From Dyella sp. OK004 (lineage in GTDB: Bacteria > Pseudomonadota > Gammaproteobacteria > Xanthomonadales > Rhodanobacteraceae), in assembly GCF_900114495.1 (NCBI RefSeq), contig NZ_FOZI01000003.1, forward strand, positions 372,001-436,000: a stretch of 64,000 bases of DNA, in the 5' to 3' direction. Made by a program: the position numbers and the translations under genes. The notes beneath the pieces are model-generated. The model had not been told where the DNA came from. It saw only the letters and a program-made list of their open reading frames with translations, and searched no databases. Position 1 is the first letter of the stretch. The number at the start of each line of letters is the position of its first letter. Positions 46,101 through 56,900 of the stretch are shown piece after piece.

Positions 46101-46502
46101 GAAAGCCTCGACGACATTCCCGAGCGCACGCGGCGGCAGCTGGAGACGACGTTCTTCAGGAAGACCTTCGACGAGATCTGGGCCGAAACTCGCGCCTACT
46201 TCCATTCGGCGGGCCTGCCGCACGAGATCGCCAAGGCCGAGGCGAACGCCAAGCACAAGATGGCCCTGGTGTTCCGCTGGTACTTCGCCTACTGCACGCG
46301 CATCGCTATGGAGGGCAAGGGCGACGACCGCGTCAACTACCAAATCCAGACGGGCCCCGCACTGGGTTCGTTCAACCAGTGGGTGAAAGGAACGGCGCTG
46401 GAGCCATGGACCGCGCGCCACGTGGACGACATCGCCGTCCGCGTGATGGACGCGGCAGCTGAGCATCTCAACCGTTCCTACGCGCGGCTACGCCGCGGCT
46501 GA
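43140..46502 (+). CDS. Trans-AT PKS trifunctional protein: acyl hydrolase - malonyl acyltransferase - enoylreductase
   Basis: 1,120 residues, laid out like MmpC-type AT-AT-ER proteins. Domain 1 (about 5-320) is AT-like with nucleophile S102 in GASLG and the FPFHS histidine, but has Q127 where malonyl transferases have the carboxylate-binding arginine, and GAS instead of GHS. This is the hallmark of proofreading acyl hydrolases (PedC type). Domain 2 (about 335-620) is a true malonyl AT: S429 in GHSLGEY, R454 in KRGELM, and APFHSRHM. Domain 3 (about 670-1110) is a PfaD-like FMN enoylreductase (GMNLLANYEYP, GLAGGIGGPEAAAAAFLLGADFI). It loads malonyl units and reduces enoyls on the AT-less PKS downstream. 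An in-frame GTG at 43155 is an alternative start. Confidence 0.93.
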   Translation: MDASLVKTVLSFAGQGSHHVGMGRELFEGDACFRASMQHADRLVRERCGESVLAVLYAEGGSANVPLTRLLHSHVAIFMVEYALAMSLLERGLRFDLVLGASLGTYAAAAVAGYIDADAALLAVIEQALAVEAHAEAGRMIAVVGEPGRYLDAELLALCEVGARHFATHAVLSLPEANGAAVEYLLRRRGMAFQELPVAFPFHSRWIDAARTPYEAFLRSLTTKAGRVPIACCAARDVLHDFPSGHFWSVVRDPIRLPETLAAIGAPEGYRYVDVSPAGTMATLLKYALPEGTDVRSIVSPSGGDLARLDALAAPRTATRPVRNGQVRNGQLPESRSMKAVIFPGQGSQFKGMGKELFPLFPEQVRSASEVLGYSVEDLCLNDREGLLSKTQYTQPALYVVNALHYYRAQATQEEGGNAKAPMFFAGHSLGEYNALHAAGVFSFETGLRLVQKRGELMGRASGGGMAAVLGISAQEIRGMLDEHRLDGIDIANLNTPTQTVIAGDHEALAAAAQLFSKMNLRYVPLNVSAPFHSRHMQPVQAEFAQFLRGFSFEAPKATVIANATARPYDGSRIADTLARQIANPVHWVDSIRYVMGKGEVEFQELGATILSRMVNEIRSTQTPIFDEAEFDDEEDDSIAIAIPSVVPRADGSGIQVETIATKHGATSAIEAASLGSAVFRRRHGVRYAYMTGAMYRGVASAELVVRMGKAGFLSFFGAGGLSPAKIEAAIVRIQAELNAGQPYGMNLLANYEYPAQEEAVVELYLRYGIRNVEAAAFMQMTPALVRFRLQGLQRNAQGELVCTHRVIAKVSRPEVARAFMSPPPKAIVDRLLERGLVTAEQAAWSKSIPMSHDVCVEADSGGHTDGGIAAVMLPPLLRLRDELQAENAYAEPICMGLAGGIGGPEAAAAAFLLGADFIATGSINQCTVESGMSADGKALLQAMDIQDTEYAPAGDMFEIGAQVQVLKKSVFFPARANKLLSLYRHHESLDDIPERTRRQLETTFFRKTFDEIWAETRAYFHSAGLPHEIAKAEANAKHKMALVFRWYFAYCTRIAMEGKGDDRVNYQIQTGPALGSFNQWVKGTALEPWTARHVDDIAVRVMDAAAEHLNRSYARLRRG

Positions 46503-46539
46503 AGTCGGATATCGGCACTGGGTACAGGAAGGCACGAGC

Positions 46540-49500
46540 ATGAACGTCGGTCAGATCCCGCAAAACCAGTCGTCCACACCGCCAACCGCGGCACGCGAGG
46601 ACATCGCCATCGTCGGCATGTCGTGCCGCTTCCCGGGCGCCGAAAACTACGCGCAGTATTGGCGCAACCTCAGCGAGGGACGCTCCAGCGTGAGCGAGGT
46701 GCCGGCGAACCGTTGGGACAAGGATGCGTTCTACTCCGCCGACGTGCGCGAGCCGAACAAGTCGACCAGCAAGTGGGGCGGCTTCATCGACGGCGTGGAG
46801 TACTTCGACGCCGACTTCTTCGGTATATCCGCACGCGAGGCGGCGGTGATGGACCCGCAGCAGCGCATCATGCTCGAGCAGGCATGGCACTGCCTGGAAG
46901 ATGCCGGCTACGATCCGCGCGCGTTCAGCGGTACCCGCACCGGCGTCTACATCGGCGTCTTCACTTTCGACTATCGCGACCACCTGGGCCGCGCGCTCGA
47001 TGCGATCGAGGCTCACGTCGCGACCGGCACGCATACCGCCCTGATCCCCAATCGCATCTCCTATTTCCTCAACCTGCACGGCCCCAGTCTGCCGGTCGAT
47101 ACCGCGTGTTCGAGTTCGCTGGTGGCGCTGCACAAGGCCGCCCATGCTATTCGCCGCGGCGAATGCGAGCAGGCACTGGTGGGCGGAGTGAGCGTGCTGT
47201 GCAGCCCCACGCATTTCATCTCGTTCTCCAAGACCGGCATGCTCTCGCCGGACGGCAGTTGCAAGACCTTCGACGAGCGTGCGAACGGTTACGTGCGCGG
47301 CGAAGGTGCGGCCATGGTGCTGCTCAAGCCGCTGGCGAAGGCGATTGCCGACAATGACCGGATCCTGGCCGTGCTGCGCGGCTCGGCTATCAACCACGGC
47401 GGCCATGCACGCACGGTCACCTATCCTGGTTCGCTCGCGCAGTCGAATGTCGTCGCGCATGCCCTGCGCGAAGCCGACGTGCCAGTGGGCACGGTGAGCT
47501 ACGTGGAGGCGCACGGCACCGGCACGCCCAAGGGCGATCCGATCGAGATCGAGGGGCTGAAGATGGCCTTCGCCCGCGTCGCCGCCGAGCGCGGCGAGGT
47601 GCTGGACGAGCGCTCCTGCGGCGTCGGCAGCGTCAAGGCCAACGTCGGCCACCTCGAAGCGGTGGCGGGAATGGCCGGCCTGATCAAGACCATCCTGTGC
47701 ATGCGGCACGGAGTGTTTCCGCCCCTGGTGCACTACCGCAAGCTCAATCCGCGCATCACGCTGGACGGGAGTCCGTTCTTCATCGTCGACGAAGCTCAGC
47801 CCTGGGTGACCGGTGCCGCGGAGGATGGCCAGTCGATCCCGCGCCGTGCGGGCATCAGTTCCTTCGGCTTCGGTGGTGTGAATTCGCACGTCGTTGTCGA
47901 GGAGTACCCCGGCGGCTACGCACCGGCCGATGCAGCGCCGTCGTTGCGCGAGCCCGCGCTCATCGTGCTTTCCGCGAAGACCGCGCCGGTATTGCGCGAG
48001 CGCGCGCGGCAGCTGCTCGATGCGCTCGCTTCCGGCGACATCGGCGAGAAGGACTTGGCCGACCTGGCGTACACGCTCCAGGTAGGGCGGCAGGCGATGG
48101 CCGCGCGCCTGGCTACGGTGGTCGATGCGGTGGCGACGCTGCGCGATCGGCTGGAGACGTGGCTTGCCGATGGTACGAACGACGGAAGCGTCTTCATCGG
48201 CGAACTCATGGCCGAGATGATGGCATTGGCCGTCGACGCGCCGCCGGTGTCACCCGATGTCGATCTCGTCGCGACGGCGCAGCGCTGGGTGCATGGCCAG
48301 GTCTTCGACTGGGCCGCTCTGCACGTGTCCGGCCCACGCCGGCGCCTGGCCTTGCCGACCTATCCGTTCGTGCGGGAAAAACACTGGGTCGAGATGAAGG
48401 CCGCATCCGATGCGCAGGCGGCGATCCACCCGCTCCTGCACAGTAACACCTCGAATGTCGGGGGGCTTCGTTTCACCAGCCGCTTCACGGGGCGCGAGAG
48501 CTTCCTCGCCGACCACGTCGTGCTCGCGCGACGCACCCTGCCGGCCGCGGCCCAGTTGGAGATGGTCCGCTGCGCGGCGGAACTCGCGTTCGCCACCGCA
48601 GGCCGTTGCCGCGTGGAGAACGTCGTGTGGCTGCGTCCCTTCGTGGCGGGAGACGAGCCCAGGGAATGCCACGTCGCGCTGTTTCCCGAAGGCGACGGAC
48701 GCTTCGCCTTCGAGATCTACGACGATGTCGACGACGGCACCGTCTATAGCCAGGGCGTGGTGGTGAAGCAGGCATCCGGCCCGGACGCCGTCACCCACGA
48801 CCTCGCGTCGATACGCGCGCGCTGCGGTCGTCCTCGTCGCGATGCGAACGCGTACTACGCGTGGTTCGAGCGGATGGGTCTTGCTTACGGACCCGCGCAT
48901 CGTTCGCTCGGCGAACTCTTTGTCGGTGAGGCGGAAGCGCTGGCGCGCATCGTCCTGCCCGAGACGTCGAAGTCGTCGCAAGGCGATTACAGCTTGCATC
49001 CCAGCGTGCTCGACGCGGCGCTGCAAGCGACCATCGCCTGTCTCGTGGAGCAAGGTTCCGATACCAGGCTCGCGCTTCCGTTCGCGCTCGCATCGCTGGA
49101 AGTCATGGCGCCATGCAACGCCGACCTGTGGGCAGTGATTCGCCGCGAACCCGGTCATCGCCCGGGTGATGCGCTGAACCGGTTCGAGATCGATCTGTGC
49201 AGCGACGCCGGTACCGTATACGCGCGCCTTCGCGGCTTCTGCCTGCGCGCGGTGCACCAGGCGGACGAGGAGGCGACGCGGACGGCGTTGCTCGTGCCCG
49301 CGTGGCATCCGCGGTCCGCGACGGCGGGAGCCAGTGGCCATGCGCAACACGTGGTCATGCTTTGCGCCGCTGCGCCGTCGACCGACGTACCGCTGCGCCT
49401 GCACGGCGTGACCTGCATCGACATCGACGAGGATGACGATACGGCGCGGCGCTACGAATCCGCCGCCGCGCTGCTGCTGGAAAACATCCAGGCCATGGTC

Positions 49501-50940
49501 CGGCAGCCCGGGCGGCACCTGATTCAGATCGTCGTGCCGCAAGCGGGCAGTGGGCAGCTGATGGGCGGCCTCAGTGGCCTGCTGCGCACCGCGCAGCGAG
49601 AGAATCCGCGCATCGTCGGTCAGGTCATCGAGGTCGAAGCAGGGCAGGACATCGTCCAGGCTATCGTCGAGAACCGCGACAGCCTTGTCTCGCACATTCG
49701 TTACGTGGAAGGCGTGCGACAGGAAGTGCACTGGACGGAAGTCGCGCCGCCATTGGCCACGAACTCACCCTGGAAGGTGGGTGGAACCTATCTCATCACC
49801 GGCGGCGCGGGTGGCCTGGGCAGGGTTCTTGCGCGCCGGATCGCCGACGTAGCGAAGGGCGCCACGCTGGTGCTCACGGGTCGCTCGCCACGGACTGACG
49901 CACTGGAAGCCAGCTTCTCCGATATCGCAGCGGCGGGCGCCACGGTGCGCTATCGCCAGCTCGACGTAGGCGATAGCGAGGCCGTGCTGACGTGCGTGCG
50001 CGAACTCGCGGCGATCACCGGTGGCCTCAACGGCATCATCCACGCGGCGGGCCTCCTGCGCGACAGCCTGATCGTGCGCAAGACCCGCGACGAACTGCGC
50101 GACGTGTTGCGCGCGAAAGTCGAGGGTACGCTGCATCTCGACGAAGCCAGCCGCGAGCTGGACCTCGACGTCTTCCTCTGCTTCGCGTCGACCTCCGGTG
50201 CGCTCGGCAATGTGGGGCAGGCTGACTACGCGGCCGCGAACGCCTTCATGGATGCCTTCGCCCGCCAACGGGCGGAGTTTGTCGCCCAAGGGCTGCGCCG
50301 AGGCCGCACGCTGTCGGTGGACTGGCCGCTATGGGAAGAGGGCGGCATGCGCGTCGACGAGGCGACCCGTGTGGACATGACCGCGCAGACCGGCCTGGTG
50401 CCGTTGCGCACGGCCAGCGGTCTCGCCGCGCTGGAACAGGCGCTCGCGATGGATGCGCCGCAAGTACTGGTCGCCGAGGGTGTGATTGGTCGCTTCATGG
50501 CCTCGCTCGCGGACGTTCCGGTCATGCCGTCGGCACCGGCCGAAGGGCCCGGCGCGCCATCCGACGATCTGCGCGACAAAGCCGTGCGCTATTTCGTTCG
50601 CCTGCTGGCCGGCACGCTCAAGCGGTCGGTGGATAGCATCGATGCACGGGCGCGGATGGAAGCCTACGGCATCGATTCCATCTTGGTGATGGAACTGACC
50701 CGTTCACTGGAACAGGTCTTCGGATCCTTGTCCAAGACCTTGCTGTTCGAATACCAGACCATCGCCGAGCTTGCCGGGCATTTCCTCGACGCGCATCGCG
50801 ATCGCATGACCGAATTGCTCGGCGAGAACACGCAGGAAACGCCGGTAACAGTTGCACCGCGGAATACCGCCGAACCTGTCCAGACACCGGCGTCGCTCCG
50901 CCCTCGCTTCGGCGCGGAGCAGGGTGCGCGCGGTGACGTG
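46540..50940 (+). other. PKS module 1: KS1-DH1-KR1-ACP1
   Basis: KS1 has its cysteine at residue 190 (DTACSSS), with HGTGT and NVGH intact. DH1 has its histidine at residue 659, but the active motif reads DHVVLARRTLP (G to A in HxxxGxxxxP) and the usual YGPxF reads YGPAH, so dehydration may be weak. KR1 has GGAGGLG from residue 1088 and YAAAN; ACP1 carries the phosphopantetheine serine at residue 1380 (YGIDSI). KS1 differs clearly from KS2, KS4 and KS5. Confidence 0.88.
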
Positions 50941-53900
50941 GCAAAGGTGGTGCCGGATACGCCCGCAGACGCCGTGGGCGAGATCGCCATTGTCGGCGTC
51001 GCCGGACGCTATCCGCAGGCCGTCGACCTGGAAGCCTTCTGGGCAAACCTGAGCCAGGGCAAAGACAGCATTACCGAGATTCCGTCCGAACGATGGGACT
51101 ATCGCGATTACTACGACGCAGACCGCGACGCGCCGGGCAAGACCTACGGCAAGTGGGGCGGTTTCATCGACGGCGTGGACCGCTTCGATCCCCTGTTCTT
51201 CAACATCTCGCCGCGCGAAGCGGAGTTGATGGATCCGCAGGAGCGCCTGTTTCTCGAATGCGTGCACGCCACGCTGGAAGATGCGGGCTACACGCGCGAG
51301 AACGTCGCCGAGGATGGCAATGTCGGTGTCTTCGCCGGCGTGATGTACGAGGAATACCAGCTTTACGGCGCGCAGGAGCAGGCGCGGGGCAACAACCTCG
51401 CGGTGTTCAGTAGCCCCGCGTCAGTGGCCAACCGGGTCTCCTACTTCTGCAACTTCAACGGCCCGAGCCTGGCGCTGGACACCATGTGCTCGTCGTCGCT
51501 GACGGCGATCCATCTCGCCTGCCAGGCGATCCAGCGCGGCGACTGCGCGGTAGCGTTGGCGGGCGGCGTAAACGTCTCGATCCATCCGAACAAGTATCTG
51601 ATGCTGGCCCAGGGCCGCTTCATCTCGGGCAAGGGCCGCTGCGAAAGCTTTGGTGAAGGCGGCGAAGGCTACGTGCCGGGTGAGGGCGTGGGTGCGGTGT
51701 TGTTGAAGCCGCTGGCGCAGGCGCAGGCCGACGGCGATCACATCTACGGTGTCATCAAGGCCACCGCAGTCAATCACGGCGGCAAGACCAACGGCTACAC
51801 CGTGCCGAATCCGAACGCGCAGGCGAAGGTGATCGAGCGTGCGCTGCGCAGGGGGGGTGTCGATGCGCGCGAAATCAGCTATATCGAGGCCCACGGCACC
51901 GGTACCAGTCTCGGCGATCCGATCGAAATCGCGGGGCTCGCCAAGGCATTCCGCCATTGGACGCGGGAGACGGGCTACTGCGCGATCGGTTCGGCGAAAT
52001 CGAACATTGGCCACTGTGAAAGCGCGGCGGGCATCGCTGGTGTAACTAAAGTGCTGCTGCAACTAAGGCATCGGCAGTTGGCGCCCAGCCTGCATTCGGC
52101 CGTGTTGAATCCGAACATCGACTTCCATGCCACACCTTTCGTAGTGCAGCAGGAACTCGCTGAGTGGCCGCGACCGGTGATCGACGGTCGCGAACGGCCG
52201 CGTATCGCGGGCATCTCTTCGTTCGGCGCGGGCGGCGCGAACGCTCACGTGGTGATCGAGGAATACACGGCGCCCGTTCTTGCACAAGCGACGGGGCCGG
52301 CCCTCGTTGTGCTCTCGGCACGCCATGAGGATCGCCTGCGCGAGCAGGTCGAGCGCCTGCTTGCTGTCATTGAGGCGAACCCTGCGCTTGCGCTGCACGA
52401 CCTCGCGTACACCTTGCAGGTCGGCCGCGAGGCGATGGATGAACGCCTGGCGCTACTCGTGCATTCGCTGGACGAACTGCGCGCGAAGCTCGCCGCCCAC
52501 ATCGCCGGGGAAACGGCGATCGACGGCCTCTACCGCGGACAGGTCCGTCGCCACAAGGAAGCCTTGTCGGCCTTCGCCGGCGACGATGACGTGGACGCCA
52601 TCGTTGATGCGTGGATTGCCCGTGGCAAATTCGGCAAGTTGCTGGACCTGTGGGTGAAAGGCCTCGCGATCGACTGGCGGCACCTGCGTGGTGACACGCC
52701 GCTACGGCGTGTCAGTCTGCCCAGCTATCCGTTTGCCCGCGAGCGCTACTGGATCCAGACCGGTGATGCGCGACCGGTGGTTGCCGCCGGTGCGAACTTG
52801 CACCCTCTGCTGCACCAGAACACGTCGGACCTCGAGGGGCCGCGCTTCAGCTCGCGCTTCAGTGGCCACGAGTTCTTCTTCGCCGACCATGTGGTGAGTG
52901 GCGCGCGCATGCTGCCGGGCGTCGCTCAGTTGGAGATGGCCCGGCGAGCAGTTATGGAGGTCGCCGGTAAAGGCTTCGAGCCGCGTCTGAAGAACGTGTC
53001 ATGGATGCGGCCCATCGTCGCTGGTTCCGAAAGCATCGCGCTGCATGTCTCGATGTATCCGGAGGCGGACGGTGCCATTGGCTTCGAGATCCACGGCGAT
53101 GGCGACGAAGGCGTCATCTACGCGCAAGGCACAGCCTTCGATGGGCACGCCGCGGAAGCGGTGGCCGGTCACGATCTAGCCGTGTTGCGTCAGTCGTGCA
53201 CGTCGACGCATACGACGGCGGAGTGCTACGCCGCGTTCTCGCGCATGGGCTTGAACTACGGCCCTAGCTTCCAGGGCGTACGCGAACTCCACACCGGTGC
53301 CGGACAGGTACTCGCACGCATCGCCGTGCCCGCAGCGGCGCCGGTCGATGGTTACGAGTTGCATCCCAGTCTGCTCGACGCCGCGTTCCAGGCCACGTTG
53401 GGCTTGCAACTCCCCGTGCCCGCGGCGGCGGTGCCGCGAGTACCCTTCGCCCTTGGTGGTCTGCGCGTGATGCGTTCGTGCGCGGATGTCGCGTGGGCCG
53501 TCGTTCGTTACAGCAACGGCAGCAGCGCAGACCAGGCCGTGCCGAGACTCGATATCGACCTTTGCGACGAGCAGGGTGCCGTCTGCGTGCGCCTTACCGA
53601 AGTTGCCCTGCGCGCGATGGCCGCCGTGGCGAGCGAGCCAGCCGCGCCCCGTACCATGCTGCTGGAACAAGCATGGACGGTGAAGGCGGCGCAGGCCGTT
53701 ATCGGTGAGCCGTTCGCAAGCCATCTTGTGATGGCCTGTGGCGTCGATATGGGCGACGCCATGCACGGACTTCCTGGTGCAACGCTTGTCCTTGCTCCTA
53801 TGGATGGAAGCTTGGCGACGCGTTTTGAAGCGTCGGCAGCCATGCTGCTCGAACGACTGCAGTCGCTGACGACGCAAGGTGGCATGCACCGCGTGCAGGT

Positions 53901-56900
53901 GGTGGTGCCATCCCAGGGCGACAACCGGCCACTGGCCGGCCTGCTCGGCATGCTGCGCACGGCAGGGTTGGAAAACCCGCGCATCCTCGGCCAACTGATC
54001 GCGGTGGAATCCGGACAGAGCGTGGCCGCGGTGCTGCTGGAAAACCGCGACGATGACGCGCGCCATGTGCGCTACGTCGATGGCGCGCGCCATGTCGCGA
54101 GCTGGACGGAACGTCAGCCCACGGCAGCCGTATCGCCGTGGAAGGACCACGGCGTCTATCTCGTCACCGGCGGCGCCGGCGGGCTTGGCTCGATCTTCGC
54201 CGAGGCGATCGCCCGCGAGGTGCGTAACCCGGTGCTGGTGTTGACCGGCCGATCGACGCCCGATGAGCGCATCCTGGCAACGATCCACCGTCTGGAGGCA
54301 CTCGGCGCGGTGGTGCGCTATCACGTCATCGACGTCGCCGATGTCGATGCGCTGACCGCAGTGGTGTGTGGCATTCCTGAGGAATTCGAAAGCCTCGACG
54401 GCGTCATCCACGCTGCGGGCGTACTGCGCGACGGCTACCTCGCGGGCAAGACCCGGCAACACCTGCGCGACGTGTTCGCCGCCAAGGTGGCGGGCACCTT
54501 GAACCTCGACGACGCTACCCGCGACATCCCCCTCGACTGTTTCGTCTGCTTCTCGTCGATCGCGGGTGCGGCCGGCAATGTGGGGCAGGCGGACTACGCC
54601 GCGGCCAACGCCTTCATGGATGCTTTCGCGCACGAACGTGCCGACCGGGTGGCGCGCGGCGAGCGCCACGGCCGCACGCTGTCGGTGAACTGGCCGCTGT
54701 GGGCCGAGGGCGGCATGCGCGCCGACGAGGCGACCCGCACCATGCTGGCGCGGCAGTGGGGTATGCAGGCGATGGGCACGGCGAATGGCGTGGAGGCTCT
54801 GCGCCGCGCGCTGGCGACGGGCTTGAGCCAGGTGCTGGTGATCGAGGGCGAGCCCGCGCGTATCCGCGAGGTGTTCCTCGATGCGCCGCGTGTGGCGGCG
54901 ATGCCTGAGGTGCGCGTTGTAGCGGCATCGCCGGAGCGGGCCACTCCTCCCACGCATCCCTCTAATGATGGCTTGCGCGATGCGCTCAAGCGGGCACTCA
55001 CGGCGATGGTCTCGTCGCTAATCAAGGTGAAGCCGGAAGACCTCGACGGCGATACCTCGCTCAGCGAATACGGTTTCGATTCGATCTCGCTGACCGGCTT
55101 CGCCAACGCGCTGAACCGGCAGTACGGCCTCGAGCTGATGCCGACGCTCTTCTTCGAGTACCCCACGCTGGATGGCCTGGCCGGGTACCTGGCGCGCGAG
55201 CATCGAGACGTGCTGGCTGCGCGTTTCGCGGCGCCGGTCGTAGCGGCGCGCGTTCCCGCTTCGGTCGCGCAAGCGCTCCATCACGAATCCATCCCCACAT
55301 CCACGCGCGCACGTACTCGCCGCGGTTTCATCGCCGCGGTATCCGCGCCGTCGCCCGCGGCGAAGGAACCAGTGGCGATCGTCGGCATCAGCGGCCGCTT
55401 TCCGCAGGCCGAGGACATCGACGCGTTCTGGCGCAACCTGGCGGAAGGCCGGGATTGCATCGGCGAGATGCCCGCTGCGCGGGCGGACTGGCTGGCATGG
55501 CATGGCGAACGCGCGCCGGAAGCCAGCGCCGGTCGCGCCGTGCGCGGTGGTTTCATCGACGGTGTGGACGAGTTCGATCCGGCGTTCTTCGGCATCTCGC
55601 CGAAGGAAGCCGAACTGATGGATCCGCAGCAGCGGTTGATGATGATCCACGTGTGGAAGGCGCTGGAGGACGCGGGCTATGCCGCCTCTGCGCTGGCGGG
55701 CAGCAACCTGGGCCTCTACGTGGGCACCATGCCCAGCGGATACGCCATGCTGGCCAGCCGTGCCGGCGCGGCGATTGAAGGGTATTCGTCAACCGGCACG
55801 GTGGCCTCGGTCGGCCCCAACCGGATGAGCTACTTCCTTGGCGTGCACGGACCGAGCGAGCCGGTGGAAACCGCGTGTTCCAGCTCGCTGGTCGCGCTGC
55901 GCCGCGCGGTGCTCGCGCTCGAGCGCGGCGATTGCGCGATGGCCGTTGCGGGTGGCGTCAACACCATCGTCAATGCCGAATTGCATATCAGCTTCGAGCG
56001 CGCCGGCATGCTCAGCGAGGATGCCCGCTGCAAGACCTTCTCGGCCGACGCCAATGGTTATGTGCGCGGCGAAGGCGTGGCGATGCTAGTGCTGAAAAAG
56101 CTCTCCGACGCCGAGCGCGACGGCGATCATATCTACGGTTTGGTGCGCGGCATCGCGGAGAACCACGGCGGCCGCGCCAACTCCCTCACGGCACCGAATC
56201 CCGCGGCGCAAGCGGCAGTGATTCGCCGCGCACACGAGATGGCCGGGATCGATCCGCGCACGGTGACCTATATCGAGGCGCATGGCACCGGCACACCGCT
56301 GGGCGATCCGGTGGAAGTGAACGGGCTGAAGGCCGCGTTCCGCGAGCTTTATGCGGCGACCGGCGGGAGCGATGTCGCTGCCGCGCACTGCGGTCTGGGT
56401 TCGGTGAAAACCAATATCGGCCATCTCGAACTCGCCGCGGGCGTCGCCGGTGTGGTGAAGGTGTTGTTGCAGATGAAGCACCGCACCCTAGTGAAGAGCC
56501 TGCATGCCGAGGTTCTCAATCCCTATATCGATCTGGCGGGCAGCCCGTTCCATGTGTTGACCGGCGCACGCGAGTGGACGGCGCTGCACGATGCGCAGGG
56601 CCGGCCAGTACCGCGGCGTGCGGGCGTGAGTTCGTTCGGCTTCGGCGGTGTCAATGCGCACGTGGTGCTGGAGGAGTACGTGGCACCCGCAATGGACGCT
56701 GTCACAACCACGGGTCCGGTAGCCGTGCTGCTGTCCGCCCGCGATCGCGACCGGTTGCACGAACAGGTACAACTTCTCGCCGATTTCGTCGCCTCGTCCG
56801 CGACGCCCGTCGCCCTGGCCGATCTCGGCTACACCTTGCAGGCCGGTCGCGAGCCGATGGAGGAACGCCTCGGCTTCGTCGCCACTTCGCTGGACGACCT

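Noticed and set aside
44142-46466. 774-residue minus-strand open frame opposite the AT-ER gene
   Set aside because: It is an antisense shadow typical of high-GC coding DNA; the plus frame has full domain matches and the minus translation is low-complexity His/Arg/Gln-rich.
46623-47357. Several medium plus-strand frames inside the PKS in the other two phases
   Set aside because: They are out of phase with the continuous PKS frame and consist of Arg/Ala/Gly-rich shadow sequence.
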